From positions 1 through 64,000 of the forward strand of contig JAKCWG010000206.1 in assembly GCA_021464415.1 (NCBI GenBank): a DNA stretch of 64,000 nt, in the 5' to 3' direction. This document shows positions 46,123-57,560 of this stretch, in pieces. The notes beneath the pieces were generated by a model. It ran no database searches and was not told the DNA's origin. It saw only the letters and a list, made by a program, of their open reading frames with translations. Origin of the DNA: Lonicera japonica. Its lineage: Eukaryota > Streptophyta > Magnoliopsida > Dipsacales > Caprifoliaceae. How positions within the stretch are numbered: the stretch's first letter is position 1; every line of letters begins with the position of its first letter. The translations under genes were made by a program, and so were the position numbers.

Positions 46123-46513
46123 CCTGTTTTGGTGTAGTGCAAGGTTCTTGCTTCCTTATAAGCAAAGAGTCAAGGTTTCCATCCATTCTTATTGTAGAAA
46201 CGATCTTAGGACCGTCTTTGCTACTGGTTTCGCCACGTCGTTGGCAGGGTTCGTATCAATCTGATATCATGAAAGACTTGATTAAAACAAATTCTATAGG
46301 CTATAAAACCATACCTTTAAACAATAGGCAGGTGTAGTATATATACACAAAATAGTTCCCACAATATAGGGATTACACAACGTTAGAATATGAGAGAAAT
46401 AAGTTACAAAAAGATATGGTTTTATCCCTTTGTTTTGATAAGAGTCCATCTTATATTGAACTTTTGCAATGGATAAACTTCATTTTGAAACTTTTGTTAT
46501 TAGCAACTTCTGT

Positions 46514-46640
46514 TGAGACTAAAAATCCCACATCGGTAATAAAGATCCTCATAAAGTAATATATAAGGTCTAAGGGCTACTCCACTCAGCTAGTTGGTTT
46601 TCGGTTGGATGCTCTTAACTCTTAATATGGTATTAGAGGG
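46514..46640 (+). repeat. TRIM-like LTR and PBS
   Basis: TGTTGAGACTAAAAATCCCACATCGG starts a short LTR-like stretch, and ATGGTATTAGAGG near 46627 resembles a tRNA-Met PBS. A direct repeat of AGTCCATATGTTAGGGTGTTG follows at 46659-46679 and 46687-46709. No second LTR was found. Confidence 0.45.
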
Positions 46641-48289
46641 AAGGTCATACACACATAAAAAGTCCATATGTTAGGGTGTTGTAGCATAGTCCATATGTTA
46701 GGGTGTTGAAGCAAGACCAAGCACAAGCTTAAAGCAAACCTGAAAGATGTCATATCATTGATTCAAATATAATAACCAAAACCTTTCCCTCTGAGTGTTT
46801 ACCTGGATTTTAGTTATAAGCAGTAATTCTATTTGCATATGTCCTGCTTTCAAACAATATTTTAGAAGCCTTATGATAGTCTAAGATCAAGTGGTGCATT
46901 CCAGTAAGGTTTGGCAGAATGTATTAATATCATAACTGGAATGTAAATGCATTTTATTATGTCAAATAATGTCTCAGGCAAACATCAAAAAAGCAATATA
47001 AACATCTACCAAAATCCATAATCTTTTTTAGATGAGGGGGCTCATTTATGGTTTATCCCCTAATGACATCGTAGAACAACACATCTTAAAAAATAAAGAT
47101 TAGCCCATGCATGCAGAGCTTCACAAATTAATGTTTTCAAAACCAATAAAACTATAAACAAGAGATTAATTCACCCTTCAAACTGAAACAACAATTGAAC
47201 AAACCCACAAAGTTGCTTTGCAAGCCCGATTACTTATAAATATAACAAGGTAGTTATATTTAATATCCACTCTATTTATGGAATCATTAATCAATTTATA
47301 AATCGTTGGTCCCTGCAATGCTAGTATTCCTAGTTTGAAGCAGCCTTAAGAGTATACAAAACATAATGCATTACTTATACAAATTGTTTTGTTCATGAAA
47401 CAACAATACCATAAAACCATTTTTGTGCATCTTTGTCATAATTAAGTGAGTGGTTAACTGACTTGGTGAGAGTTGAAGTGAGTTGTTGACTGACTTGGTG
47501 CTTTACACCCTCCCTCATGCATAAAATCATGTTATAGAACTCCAAGGTAGAATTCCACCATAAAACGATGGTGTTATAGTGAGGGTGCCATGCTTCTTGT
47601 AATTAGCTCTTCACTTTAGTCCATATCTGATGTGGAAATCACACTTTATACGTACCATTTTTTCTTCTTCCATAAGCAATGAAAGTAAATAAAATATTGC
47701 ATATATTTCACTTTCCAACCCCCCCCCCCCCCCCCTCTCCTTTAATAACAGTAAATTTAATACCACTTCATCCCAAATTAGAGTCAAATTGATTTGATAA
47801 ACAGATCTATATGGGTGGCTATTGATTTATTCCAATATGGTTGGCCCAAATTTCTTCCAATATCTTGCAGTTAGTAGTAAGAAGCGTTCTTAATACTCCT
47901 AGGAATTTTCTTGTAATTGAAATAGTTTGAAGTCTATAGAAAAATGTAGTTCAGGGAAATATCTAGGAATCGAGCGTATTCTCTTGTACTCTATAAATAG
48001 GTGCATTTGTAAGCATTGTATGACAACGAGAGAAAAATATATATTCTTGCAAATAAAATTATTCTTGTAAGTATTTCCACATACACACAATGCACAATCA
48101 CACAGTGATTCAAGCATGCTCTGTGGGTGATTCAAGCATGAGCGGTGGGTGCTTTGTTAAGTATATGGTATATTATCAAATAGTATTATACCTCAGCATC
48201 TTATCAAAATTCATTCCAACTGTGGACGAAATCAATTTGAATAATATTTAGATCTATAATTTATTCTGGTTTTATTGTATTATGAGCTA
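46641..48289. other. Non-coding spacer
   Basis: No gene recognised. It includes a C tract of about 20 bases near 47719-47737 and a TATA-like CTATAAATAG near 47991 followed by a duplicated GTGATTCAAGCATG at 48107 and 48128. The latter suggests the wreck of another LTR. Confidence 0.45.
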
Positions 48290-48452
48290 TTAGGATAGTT
48301 GTCAGAAAATCTTTCCTTAGGAGTCATATATTATAGTGTTAATAGCCCATCATTTTAGGCACTTAATTGTTGGTTTTGTTTCTTTATTGTAATCTATTTA
48401 TATATCCTTTCTCAATTTTTTCAATATACAAAAAAATATTGTATACATTCTC
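48290..48452 (+). repeat. 3' part of copia 5' LTR
   Basis: AT-rich sequence ending CATTCTCA directly before the PBS-like TGGTATTAGAGGC (48453-48465). The left boundary is not determined. Confidence 0.55.
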
Positions 48453-48488
48453 ATGGTATTAGAGGCAAATGGCTAATATGTATCTTCC

Positions 48489-49200
48489 ATGGTTGATTCT
48501 GCCATTATCGAAGCTACTCACAGCGACCAAGCTGCGTTTGCCCAGTTTAGTCAAACTCAGGACGGATGCTTTGCTAACTCTTTTCAAGGAGGAGAGCATG
48601 GTGCCGTTCATATCACTGCCCATAAAATCAACGGCAAGAACTACTTGCAGTGGGCTCAGTCTGTCAAAATTATCATCGGTGGTCGCGGCAAGTTGGGGTA
48701 CATCACTGGAGAACTTGCTGCCCTTGATTCCACCGATCCAGCATATAAAAAAATGGCTGGCCGAGGACTCCATTGGTCACGATTGGCTCATTAATTCTAT
48801 GGAACCGAAGATCAGCTGACATAATCTCTGTTTCAAAACCACCAAGGACGTTTGGGATGCTGCCCTTCGAATATCTTCTGATTTTACGCATCACCTTTTC
48901 AATGAGTGTGCCAACCATGACTCTCGACTTAATCGAAAGGGTGTGAACTTACGTGGTGTGATCACTATAATCTTCATGGACATACCGGAGAGATTTGCTG
49001 GCAGTTTCATGAAAAAGCAACTAGTTTGGTCCCTCACTGACAATTCGAAGGAATAGATGGGAGATGAGTTGACAGGACAGCCTATCAATGTAGTAGTACA
49101 AGGCTGGTATTCCTCCTTCCATTGGAGTCTCACCTCAAGTGCAAGTAGAACATTTATGCCGCATTTTCAATTGGTCTTAACCACAAATCTCGTCATCCTC
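48489..49200 (+). pseudogene. copia gag relic
   Basis: The frame from 48489 gives HITAHKINGKNYLQWAQSVK and IIIGGRGKLGYITGEL, the standard start of copia Gag. It shifts frame near 48755 to LAEDSIGHDWLINSMEPKIS and decays through KDVWDAAL further on. Several stops. Confidence 0.8.
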
Positions 49201-49259
49201 TAGTACTAATCTAGGATCATGTTCTATTGCTCAATATGATAAATTTCACTTAGCCTTAA

Positions 49260-49732
49260 ACTCTTCTGTTAGTCTTGAACTTTGGATCATTGATTCAAGT
49301 GCCTCTAATCACATGACGGGTTATATAATCTTTTTTTATCACATACTCCGTGTAAGAATAGGGCCACCGTTAAAATTGCATATGGTTATTTGTCTTCTAT
49401 TGCAGGAATAAGGACCATTAGATTATCTCAGGATCTTACCCTTAAATCTGTCCTTCATGTTCCGTCATTAAAATGCAATTTAATTTCAGTTATTAAAGTT
49501 ACTCATGACAATAATTGTGTTAAATTCATGTATTCTTCATGTTTTTTTTAGGAACTATCTATCATTAAGGAGGACAATTGGCAGTGCTAGGGTTCATGAC
49601 GGACTTTATTTCTTTGAAGATACAAATAAAGGGGTTCTACAAACTCTTGTGTTGGACATTGCTTTTGTTTCTATTTCCAGCTATAGGGAAATTATGTTAT
49701 GGCAATATAGACTTAGAAATCCCAACTTTGCT
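49260..49732 (+). pseudogene. copia protease and pre-integrase relic
   Basis: LWIIDSSASNHMTG near 49283-49320 is the protease site: the Asp remains but DSGA is DSSA. SVLHVPSLKCNLISV near 49450 is the usual downstream motif. The pre-integrase phrase MLWQYRLRNPNFA ends at the solo LTR. Confidence 0.78.
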
Positions 49733-52700
49733 TGTGACGCCCCGAATCCCGTTCTGAGATTTTCACCTTCGAGACCCGGTTAATCACGGATGCCGTGCGC
49801 GATAGCGGGTTTAAAATATAAAAATCATAACTTTTAAAAAAACTTTTCTTAAATAAAACACGATCTTGATTAAAAGCTCATTTTACAAAATCAAGGCATG
49901 TAGAGTTTATTCGGGTAATAAATCAACATGTAACATTTAAAATCATTTTTCATACAAATGGAATCACATCAAACCATACTTAAATCGACTCCACATATAT
50001 AAAACCACTTACACAAATTTACAAAACAAATCGTTTATCAAATCATAGTCCTTTTACAATCAAAAGGAAATCAAAATGATTATACAATAAGTCCTTTTCC
50101 CGAAGAATGACTAGATGAAGACTGTGGACATCAGAGGCCTCTATACACGAACATCATACTCCTCCCGAGATGCTATGCCTGCAAAACTGTTAGAAAATGG
50201 GATAAGCCAAATCCGGGCTCAGTGGGAACTATATAGGTTTTATATAGAAAATACTTTACTTTAGTGTTATAGTTTGAAAACGTGCAATGCAATGCAATGC
50301 GACCCCGAGTGCATGCAACCCCACTAGGACTTATATCCTAGCTACCCGGAAGCCATTTATCCAACTGTCTGATCTCTCCTCTAACCATCCATAAGATAAA
50401 ACCCCAAGGAATTTCATAACTCGAGTAGATCTCTAGTCTAAAGTTGCCTCATAACAAACTCTAGCATCCTAAGGCTCGATATCCTACGGACTATCCACTC
50501 TCAAGTGTAACACCACACTCTTCTATGCTATCCGTCGCCTACACCATAAATCGTAACTATAGGCCAAGTATTCATTGTTATCACTTTAATTATAATTCAT
50601 TATGAATCTTATACTTGGCCACCTAATAGGCTTCGTCCCAAGATCTATAGCGTAAACCGTTACATTATGTTGTACTCTCATTAAGCTATCTCGTTAGCTA
50701 CGGTTTCTCTTCAATCATGAGTATATTATATGCATTATGATCCAGCTCGCTATTCCGTAATCCGTACGCATTCGTATACCCTTACATTATTTCTAAGTTC
50801 GATAATTATTATCTCTTTCCATTTTATATATGAATATATTATGAAAGGCTCGATAGTTTTCCATGCGTACCCTATTATGTCTAGATGTGTTCGCATAAGT
50901 CTTTCATCAATTACATTATAACCGAGGCAACATATACAAATCAATAGGAGACATGATATGATACAGTAGTAATAACAACATAATCACAATCTCACAGCAA
51001 CTCTCGTATCACGTCTCCAGTATAATGCCTCAGTTTCACCCCGCGGTCAGTCCAGGCCTAGAACAACGGATCTCGAAAGGTCCAAGGTTCTTATTTCATG
51101 TCTCCTTCGAGTGGGGAGTGGCTCAGGGACTTATTTTCTAAGTAATTCATTCGGAGATAACCGTGCAGGACATTTTTTCAGGAATAAACTCCGAATAGTT
51201 AACAAAGAGAACACCTCATACAAGCCATCTCGACACTCTGGAAGGAACTACACCAGGCGATACCCTAGTAGGGTAATGACCATTAGTAGCCCAACTACTT
51301 CCTGGGAAACTCACCATTTGGAAAGTAATGGCACACGAGACCTGCTCCGCTGCCAGGGAAACTCGTCTAACCGAGAACACATAGTCCTGTTAGAAGGCAA
51401 GATACCTAGAGTGGGCTCTCCTTTGTGGGCACACACAACCACCGGTGGAGTCACCGACTTCATTTTGCCCGTGCACAGTTTAGGGCCTTTTCACCCATGG
51501 GCGGCAATAGGCGGCCCTCCTTCGAGTCACGGGGAGCTACCCGGTGCTCGGTAAATCATCATATCCAGCCCATACGTGTGATCGCATCAACAGGAATATA
51601 TCGATTCCGCATTCAACAACATATATAATCATCAAATCATCCATCACACGTATGGCCAACAACATATATATACAATCACACAATCATCATCATCATGATT
51701 ATAACCATCGTTCATTCCTCATTCGTCACATCATCATTATTATCAATCCAATTATCCGGGACTTTACCATTTAATTAATAATTCTCATTATACGGCCGAT
51801 TGATTCGTTATCAATATATATTACATCTCATTATGTGCCATATGTATCAAACTACGGCCATAAGCGTTTTATGTAGTTCCTAAGCCCCGTAGCCCAGCTA
51901 AGCATTAATTATCGTGCTTCTAGTTCAACTAGTGTACATTTAACTCTTCTTAGCCACATACAATTCCATTCAAGGCATCCTATGCCCCATCGACCATATT
52001 TACTACCTCACTAGATAGCATCTATGTCATATCCTTATTACTAATGCCTACCATGCTTCGTATAAGGCTCTAAACTCAAGGATTGTTGCGCTTTATTAAG
52101 CCCTAACGGATTCTCGGTTAAACACACATGGATAGAGTTCAACACTCCCAACTATATACATATACAAGCATATCTAATCCATATAATCCATAATCAACCA
52201 TGATTCAAGCATAAATCCCAAAATCCTCTATAGCCTAGTTCATTCCTTTAGTCTCAATGAGGATACGATGTGTAGGTAAGAGTACAAGGCTCACAGCATG
52301 GTAATAAATGATGATACATGATATCTAAGAGATAATCTATCCATATGCGTCACCAATCTAAGATTTACCTCACCTAAACCCCATGAGATGCAAACAACAT
52401 GTAGTTTTGATGAAAATCCCCAATTTGAGTTCAAAACTTTAATTCAACGAGTAATAATTTAAAATTAAGGGTTTAGTACTAGTGTTCCCACCTTAGAGAA
52501 GAAAGACCGAGGAGTTGAGGAAGCGTAGACTTCATCTTGCCGAAACTGTAGCTCCAACGCGAGCTTAAATGGAGGAAGAAGGTGAGAAAGATGATGAATA
52601 GCGAAGGAGGAAGCGATTTGGAGCTCAAATCTTGTAAGAGGATGAATAAGTGACAAGAATATCTAGAACTCTCTCTCTAGAACTCTCTAGAGAGTGGTGG

Positions 52701-53287
52701 AGGTGTGTGGCTCGAAAATGAGGAGTGTTGGGTGATAAATGAGTCAAAAACGCGTTAAAAATGCTCAAAACCGACATTCAGGTGAACCATGATCGATCAT
52801 GGGTCATGATCGATCATGAACCCTTCTGAAATTCCTATGGAGGACCATGATCAATCATGGCCTTCCATGATCGATCATGGAAGTCACTGAATCAGCAATT
52901 GACTTTCTGAGCCCGAAACGGACCTCGAAATGGATGAATCTTGACTCGTCCCAAACACAAAAGTTGTAGAGGGAAAAGAAATGAAGACGTGGCCACAAAC
53001 GAAGAGTTTTTTGGATATCAGATGAAGAAGTTACGGCCTCTCAAAGTTGGCCAGAAATCGACGAATCGCGAAAAGTCGTAATATGCGATTTACGCCTCGG
53101 TTTCAACCCGAACCACCCGAATAACGTAACGATAACTCCCTCAAACTAAATATACCTAACATGACATACTAGAACTATCGGGTCAGGTACGAAGGGCTCG
53201 AAACCCAATGCTCGATCTCTAACGGAGATTAAGCCATACTAGGCTTAAGAGAAGGTCAAAGCGAAAAAAGGAACACGGGGTATTACA
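49733..53287 (-). repeat. Solo LTR of a Tekay-like family, 3555 bp
   Basis: Starts TGTGACGCCCCG at 49733 and ends GGGGTATTACA at 53287, flanked by the exact duplication TTGCT (49728-49732, 53288-53292). Removing it rejoins the copia pre-integrase sequence. It is unusually long for a gypsy LTR and has no coding domain; frames such as 51111-51554 are chance. Orientation (element on minus) is inferred from homology with 17332-19572 and 60208-62411. Confidence 0.93.
52731..52880 (-). promoter_or_regulatory. LTR U3 promoter: four CATGATCGATCATG palindromes and TATA-like box
   Basis: 16-bp palindromes at 52787-52802, 52804-52819, 52845-52860 (one central change) and 52865-52880, all built on CATGATCGATCATG. 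On the minus strand the last one is 46 bp upstream of ATTTATCACC (52740-52731), a TATA-like box shared with sister LTRs. Confidence 0.55.
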
Positions 53288-53911
53288 TTGCTTATTTGAA
53301 ACGTTTATTACCTTATTTATTTGATAATAAAAGTTCAATTTCTCTTCAAGGTGAGATATGTCAGCTTGCTAAACACACCTGCACTTCTTTTCCTCCTAGA
53401 CCATATACACCATCCACTCCTTTCTCCTTGATCTATAGTGAAATTTGGGGGGCATCTAAAGTTACAACTTCCAATAGGAAGCGTTGGTTTATTACATTCA
53501 TCGATGATCAAACACGAATCACTTCAGTGTATCTTCTCCGAGAAAAATCAGAAACATGCCAAGTATTTAAAAATTTCAAGAACATGATTCATAGCCAATT
53601 TCAAACCAATATCCATGTGCTTAGAACTGATAATCGCAAAGAATATTTTCACTCAATCCTGGATGACTATCTTTTGCAAAATGGAATTTTCATCAAAGTT
53701 CATGTGTTGATACTCCACAATAAAATAGAGTCTCAAAAAGAAAGAATCGCCATTTGTTAGAGGTTGCCCTTGCCCTTAAGTTTACTCTGGATGTCCCAAA
53801 ATATTTGTGGTGTGATGCCATCTCAACAGCTTCCTACCTAATCAGACTCTTCACTTTGACTTTCTTTTATCCGTCCTTACAAAAAAATATCCTCACATTT
53901 CCAAAAATGAT
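53288..53911 (+). pseudogene. copia integrase relic
   Basis: Resumes with EICQLAKHTCTSFPPRPYTP, then IYSEIWGASKVTTSNRKRW and ITFIDDQTRITSVYLL (first Asp), VLRTDNRKEYF (second Asp), and an eroded LHNKIESQKERIA in place of the N.G..ERKN Glu motif. A stop at 53758 precedes a second frame with DVPKYLWCDAISTASYLIRL. It ends at the Athila-like LTR. Confidence 0.82.
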
Positions 53912-54847
53912 TGTTGTGATAAATTTTAATACTCGTAAAGGCACGAATTAATTTATAGTGTAGCGTGCAAGCGAGGTCGATCCCACAGAGACTCAAACAG
54001 TATGTTTTGTAATTATCTTGTTAATGTTTCACTAAACTCTTAATCTAGTTAGAAAAAATTATAGGAATAAAAAAAATAAAATAAAGCAAAGCAAGTAAAT
54101 TAAAGTAATTGAACTAAACTAAATAATATTAAGCAAGATAATAAAAAATGAATTGATTGACTAGGGTTTTGGAGTCATATATTTAATCTCATCTTCTTTA
54201 TGCGCCTAAACTCTACTCTTATCTCACACTAATTTGATCTCTCGACTCTATTAGATGCGAAAAATAAAATCATTCAAGTTCAAGTAATTTATAAAATTCA
54301 ATTGTAATCCTTCCACGGCCAAACTAATGTATAAAATCAAAACACGCACTATATCTGTTAAAACACACCATATATCTACTCTTAACAAATCATAAGGTGA
54401 ATCTAACAAAAAATAATGAGAATCCAATTTTATATTTTATCAATTAAAACAGGCATCCAATAGGAAAAAATGTATTTAACATTAAATCATTAAATTGGTA
54501 GAGTCAATTAACATGAATTCGTGTAAGTAAATCAATTAAATATAATCATCCTAACTCTAGCACAAATTTACGCTAGCATAGATGAAAATAAATTGCAAAT
54601 AGAATTAAAAGAAAACTTACTTGACATTAATAAAAAAATAAAATTAAGCCTTTAATCTTCAAGTCTTCTAAAAGAAAGAGAAAAAAAAGAAAAAAATAAA
54701 AAATAAAGAGAGAAATCAAAAAAGAGAGGAGAGGCAGTGCTCGGCTACTGGCTCCAATTTGTTGGCTACTGTCCTCTTTTTATAATTGAATGACATTAGG
54801 GCTCATCTAATTAATAGGACTTGGACCTTAATATTTCATTGTCAACA
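53912..54847 (-). repeat. Athila-like 3' LTR, 936 bp
   Basis: Begins TGTTGTGATAAAT and ends GTCAACA (inverted TGTTG/CAACA termini). It is collinear with 59208 onward, sharing ATAGTGTAGCGTG.AAGCGAG and GATTGACTAGGGTTTTGGAG. Confidence 0.85.
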
Positions 54848-56492
54848 ATCCTCATCGTGCGTGTGTGAATTGACAAAAACATAACATCATTGATATCAAA
54901 GTAAGCAAATTTTCAAATCCCATACAAACTATGATTTGACTCAATTTCTCACATGGCATATACTCAACAAATGAAACACTCGAAAATAGGGTATAAATGC
55001 TCTCATTACATGTGGGCAATAAAGTGTAAATGTACGCAAATTCAAAAGCCTCTCGCATGTATATATGAAAAACGCTATAAATGAAAGAAAAGTAGTCTCA
55101 TGAATGGATATATCACACTAGAAAAGCGAAATGCACAAATGATCATTAGGACTTTTTCAGGTTGTAATGTAAGGCTAAGGTAAGGGTTTATCAAATGAAC
55201 GGTTTTTAAAGGATTCAAAAATCTAAGAAACAAATTGAGATATAAAATTAACAGTTTTGGGCTTAACTTTGACTTCATTTAAGCTTCCCCCCCCCCCCTC
55301 CTTTTTTCTATTTTTTCAATTTTTTTTACATCCCCTTTTTTTTCAACACATTTATCTTTCTTTTGATATTTGGAGGTGATTTCATAACCCTTTTTTAGCT
55401 TTCGTATTTTTATATTTTTTTTCATTTTCTTCTTTCATATTTTTTTCAAACTCACTTTTCACTATTGCCCATACATAAGATAAATAATCTAAATATGGAT
55501 TGAACTCCTAATTAGAGTAGGGTAAGGATATCGGGTTAACAAAGAAAGACTCATATATAAAAGGCTCAAAGGAGTGACTAGCGGTATAAATGTAAAGGTA
55601 GGATAAGGCTAATATATAGGTTACCAAAGACAGCCTAAATCACTTCCTATGGTATATAACTTTTCGGATCAAGTAGTATCAAGGATCCTTGAAAACGTTG
55701 CATTTCATGGATGTACCTTTCTAGTGTTCAATCAGAACAAAGAATAATGAGACTACACAACGAATTACGCTTTTAAAAAATTTAGAGTTGATGTAAAAAC
55801 CCTCAAAAAGGAAGATTGGATCAAATTCTCACAGGTTCTTTAGTCTCCACATTTATGTTCTTTAAGAATTTTAAGTTATACTTACTTATCCATCTAGTCA
55901 TGTAAATGTTGTCACACATGCATAAATACGACGAGGATCGAAAATCATAAAATTTCTGCTAATAATACTAATAGAAGAACTAAACATGCAGATGTATAGC
56001 ATTAAGACGAATACGTCATAGTTAGCAGACTGGTTAGAAAGGAAATCTCAATTAAATCAAAGAACCATTGTAATTTATTTATTTTCATTCGCAGGACTAG
56101 CAAAATTAACAATTTTATCCACTCCCCCAACTTGAATGTTGCTTTGTCCTCAAAGCAACATGTAAACTTAAAATTTAAAAGAACAAGGAGGGATGTAAGA
56201 TATCACCTGAATACACGATTCATCAAAATAAAATAATTCCTGCAAATTATATAAACCTTTAAGCACAAAAAGATTTGTTAATCGTCTCAATAATACACAT
56301 GGCATCCAAGAATATGTGAAAATAAATCTATGACCAATTATATCATCATTTAAATATTTAATTTATCATAAATCAATAATCTAAAAAGTTGGGGATCATC
56401 CCAATAAAACATGTAAATGACCACAAGCTTAATATAAAATCAAAATAAATATAGCAATTTAGCTCAAGATAATAAAACTTTATTATATAATA
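54848..56492 (-). other. Athila-like 3' non-coding interior
   Basis: A purine-rich minus-strand stretch (ACGATGAGGAT) abuts the 3' LTR. Poly-pyrimidine runs occur at 55279-55330. CCCCCAACTTGAATGTTGCT near 56126-56146 read reversed resembles the end of Athila/Tat pol. No enzyme domain is present. Confidence 0.6.
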
Positions 56493-57171
56493 TTAGCGTA
56501 TTAGATAAGAAAAATAGCTAATTGGTGACGGCCATGGGTCTTGAATTAAACAAAAAACATTATGATCATTCTTAAAAGAATTATAAGTATCATAGATATT
56601 ATCATTCACATTGGGCTCAAGATAAGAAGAATTAAAATTCAACACTTCAAAATCATGCTTGAAATTTTTTGATGGTGTAGGAAATAAATTAATCAGGTCA
56701 ATCTCATCTTGGACCATATAAAAAATTAAATTCATTGATTTATTAATGACATCAAAGGTCTCATTATCATGTATAATTTTTGGGTCCGTCGCTATAATAT
56801 TTTCAAATTTAGAAAGATTGCTAGAACCATACCTTTATTTAAGAAATTTTCAATATTTTCCTCCCATTCATTAGAATTGGTATTATGAAGAGAATCAAGA
56901 AAAACACTAGCCTTACAGGATATATCATCATCAATTAGACCACAAGTTTTTAAGAAATCTTCTAATGATATGTCACTAAAGTTCACATCTTCTTTTAAAG
57001 AAAAATAATCATCATTATTTTTGAAAATATTATCTTCCACTAGACTATCAATTAAATTAATTTGACGAGTGCAATCATCTTAACAGTCTAAGAATGTTTT
57101 AGTTACATCAAAAATATTAAGTTCAGCAGTGAGATTGCCAAAAGGTAATTTCATCACACCATTTAGACAAT
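56493..57171 (-). pseudogene. Asp/Asn-rich unrecognised coding remnant
   Basis: Frames 57040-56792 and 56735-56493 give an acidic, Asn-rich sequence (DISLEDFLKTCGLIDDDI; NFNSSYLEPNVND) without a known domain. It lies just after protease where pol begins in intact Athila elements. Confidence 0.4.
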
Positions 57172-57560
57172 TTATAAGGCATTGGATGTAGCTAAAAATG
57201 GTATGCCTAAAATTACTGGTATTTTCCCTTTCATATTAGAAGTAGGTTGAGTATCAATAACAACAAAATCAACTGGATAATAAAATGTATCAACCTTAAT
57301 CAAAACATCTTCTATGACTCCTCTAAGAATTTTTATAGATCTATCAGCGAATTGAAGTATCATAGGTGTATAATTTATTTTTTTCAAATTCTAATTTCTC
57401 ATAAATAGAATACGGCAAAACATTCACACTAGCCCCTAAATCTAGTAAAGCACTCTCTATATGATGATCTCCTATTTTACAAGATATAGTAGGACAACCT
57501 AAATCTTTATATTTAATAGGAATTTTGCATTGAATTATGAAGCTTGCTTGTTCAGCTAAG
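57172..57560 (-). pseudogene. Athila-like aspartic protease
   Basis: IKYKDLGCPTISCKIGDHHI then SALLDLGASVNVLPYSIYEK is the protease active-site region (DLGAS at 57443-57429 on the minus strand, catalytic Asp intact). After one frameshift near 57385 it continues LQFADRSIKILRGVIEDVLI through GIPFLATSNA, the usual C-terminal half. Confidence 0.82.

Larger units (their letters stand above)
40793..46139. mobile_element. CACTA (En/Spm-type) DNA transposon carrying host gene fragments
   Basis: 5347 bp with 17-bp perfect terminal inverted repeats CACTACACCAAAACAGG (40793-40809, 46123-46139) and the 3-bp target duplication CAA (40790-40792, 46140-46142). CACTA ends and a 3-bp duplication define the superfamily. 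Subterminal GTAACGG motifs are dense at both ends. No transposase motif was found. The interior contains intron-exon pieces of MLO- and VPS18-like genes, so it is a non-autonomous, gene-capturing (Pack-CACTA) element. Confidence 0.92.
31747..46258 (+). mobile_element. Gypsy deletion derivative with three nested insertions
   Basis: The LTRs are recoverable as 31747-32023 plus 34233-34678, and 40186-40792 plus 46143-46258. Each sums to 723 bp once insertions are removed. Both start TGAT.TGCTCCATGTGC and end TATCA. PBS and polypurine tract are in place. Flanking 5-mers CTCTG (31742-31746) and ATCTG (46259-46263) match at 4 of 5. The interior keeps a gag start and the protease, but no reverse transcriptase or integrase is found. 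Nested inside are a 2.2-kb foreign segment, a solo LTR and a CACTA element. Confidence 0.88.
40186..46258 (+). repeat. 3' LTR, interrupted by a CACTA transposon
   Basis: 40186-40792 and 46143-46258 match the 5' LTR. Between them lies 40793-46139 plus one copy of the CAA duplication (46140-46142). Confidence 0.9.
48290..53911 (+). mobile_element. Degenerate Ty1/copia element split by a solo LTR
   Basis: The 3' part of an LTR with PBS is followed by gag, protease and pre-integrase to 49732. After the solo LTR at 49733-53287 the pre-integrase and integrase resume at 53288 and run to 53911, where the Athila-like LTR begins. Reverse transcriptase is not present in the window. Confidence 0.82.

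Noticed and set aside
47716..47737. About 20-base C tract
   Set aside because: A simple homopolymer, with length possibly affected by sequencing error; no sign of function.
50280..50300. GCAATGCAATGCAATGC short tandem repeat
   Set aside because: Only about three units in an LTR, too short to mean anything.
51111..51554. 147-codon frame in the solo LTR
   Set aside because: It lies wholly inside a non-coding LTR with exact ends and TSD, and its composition is unlike a protein domain.
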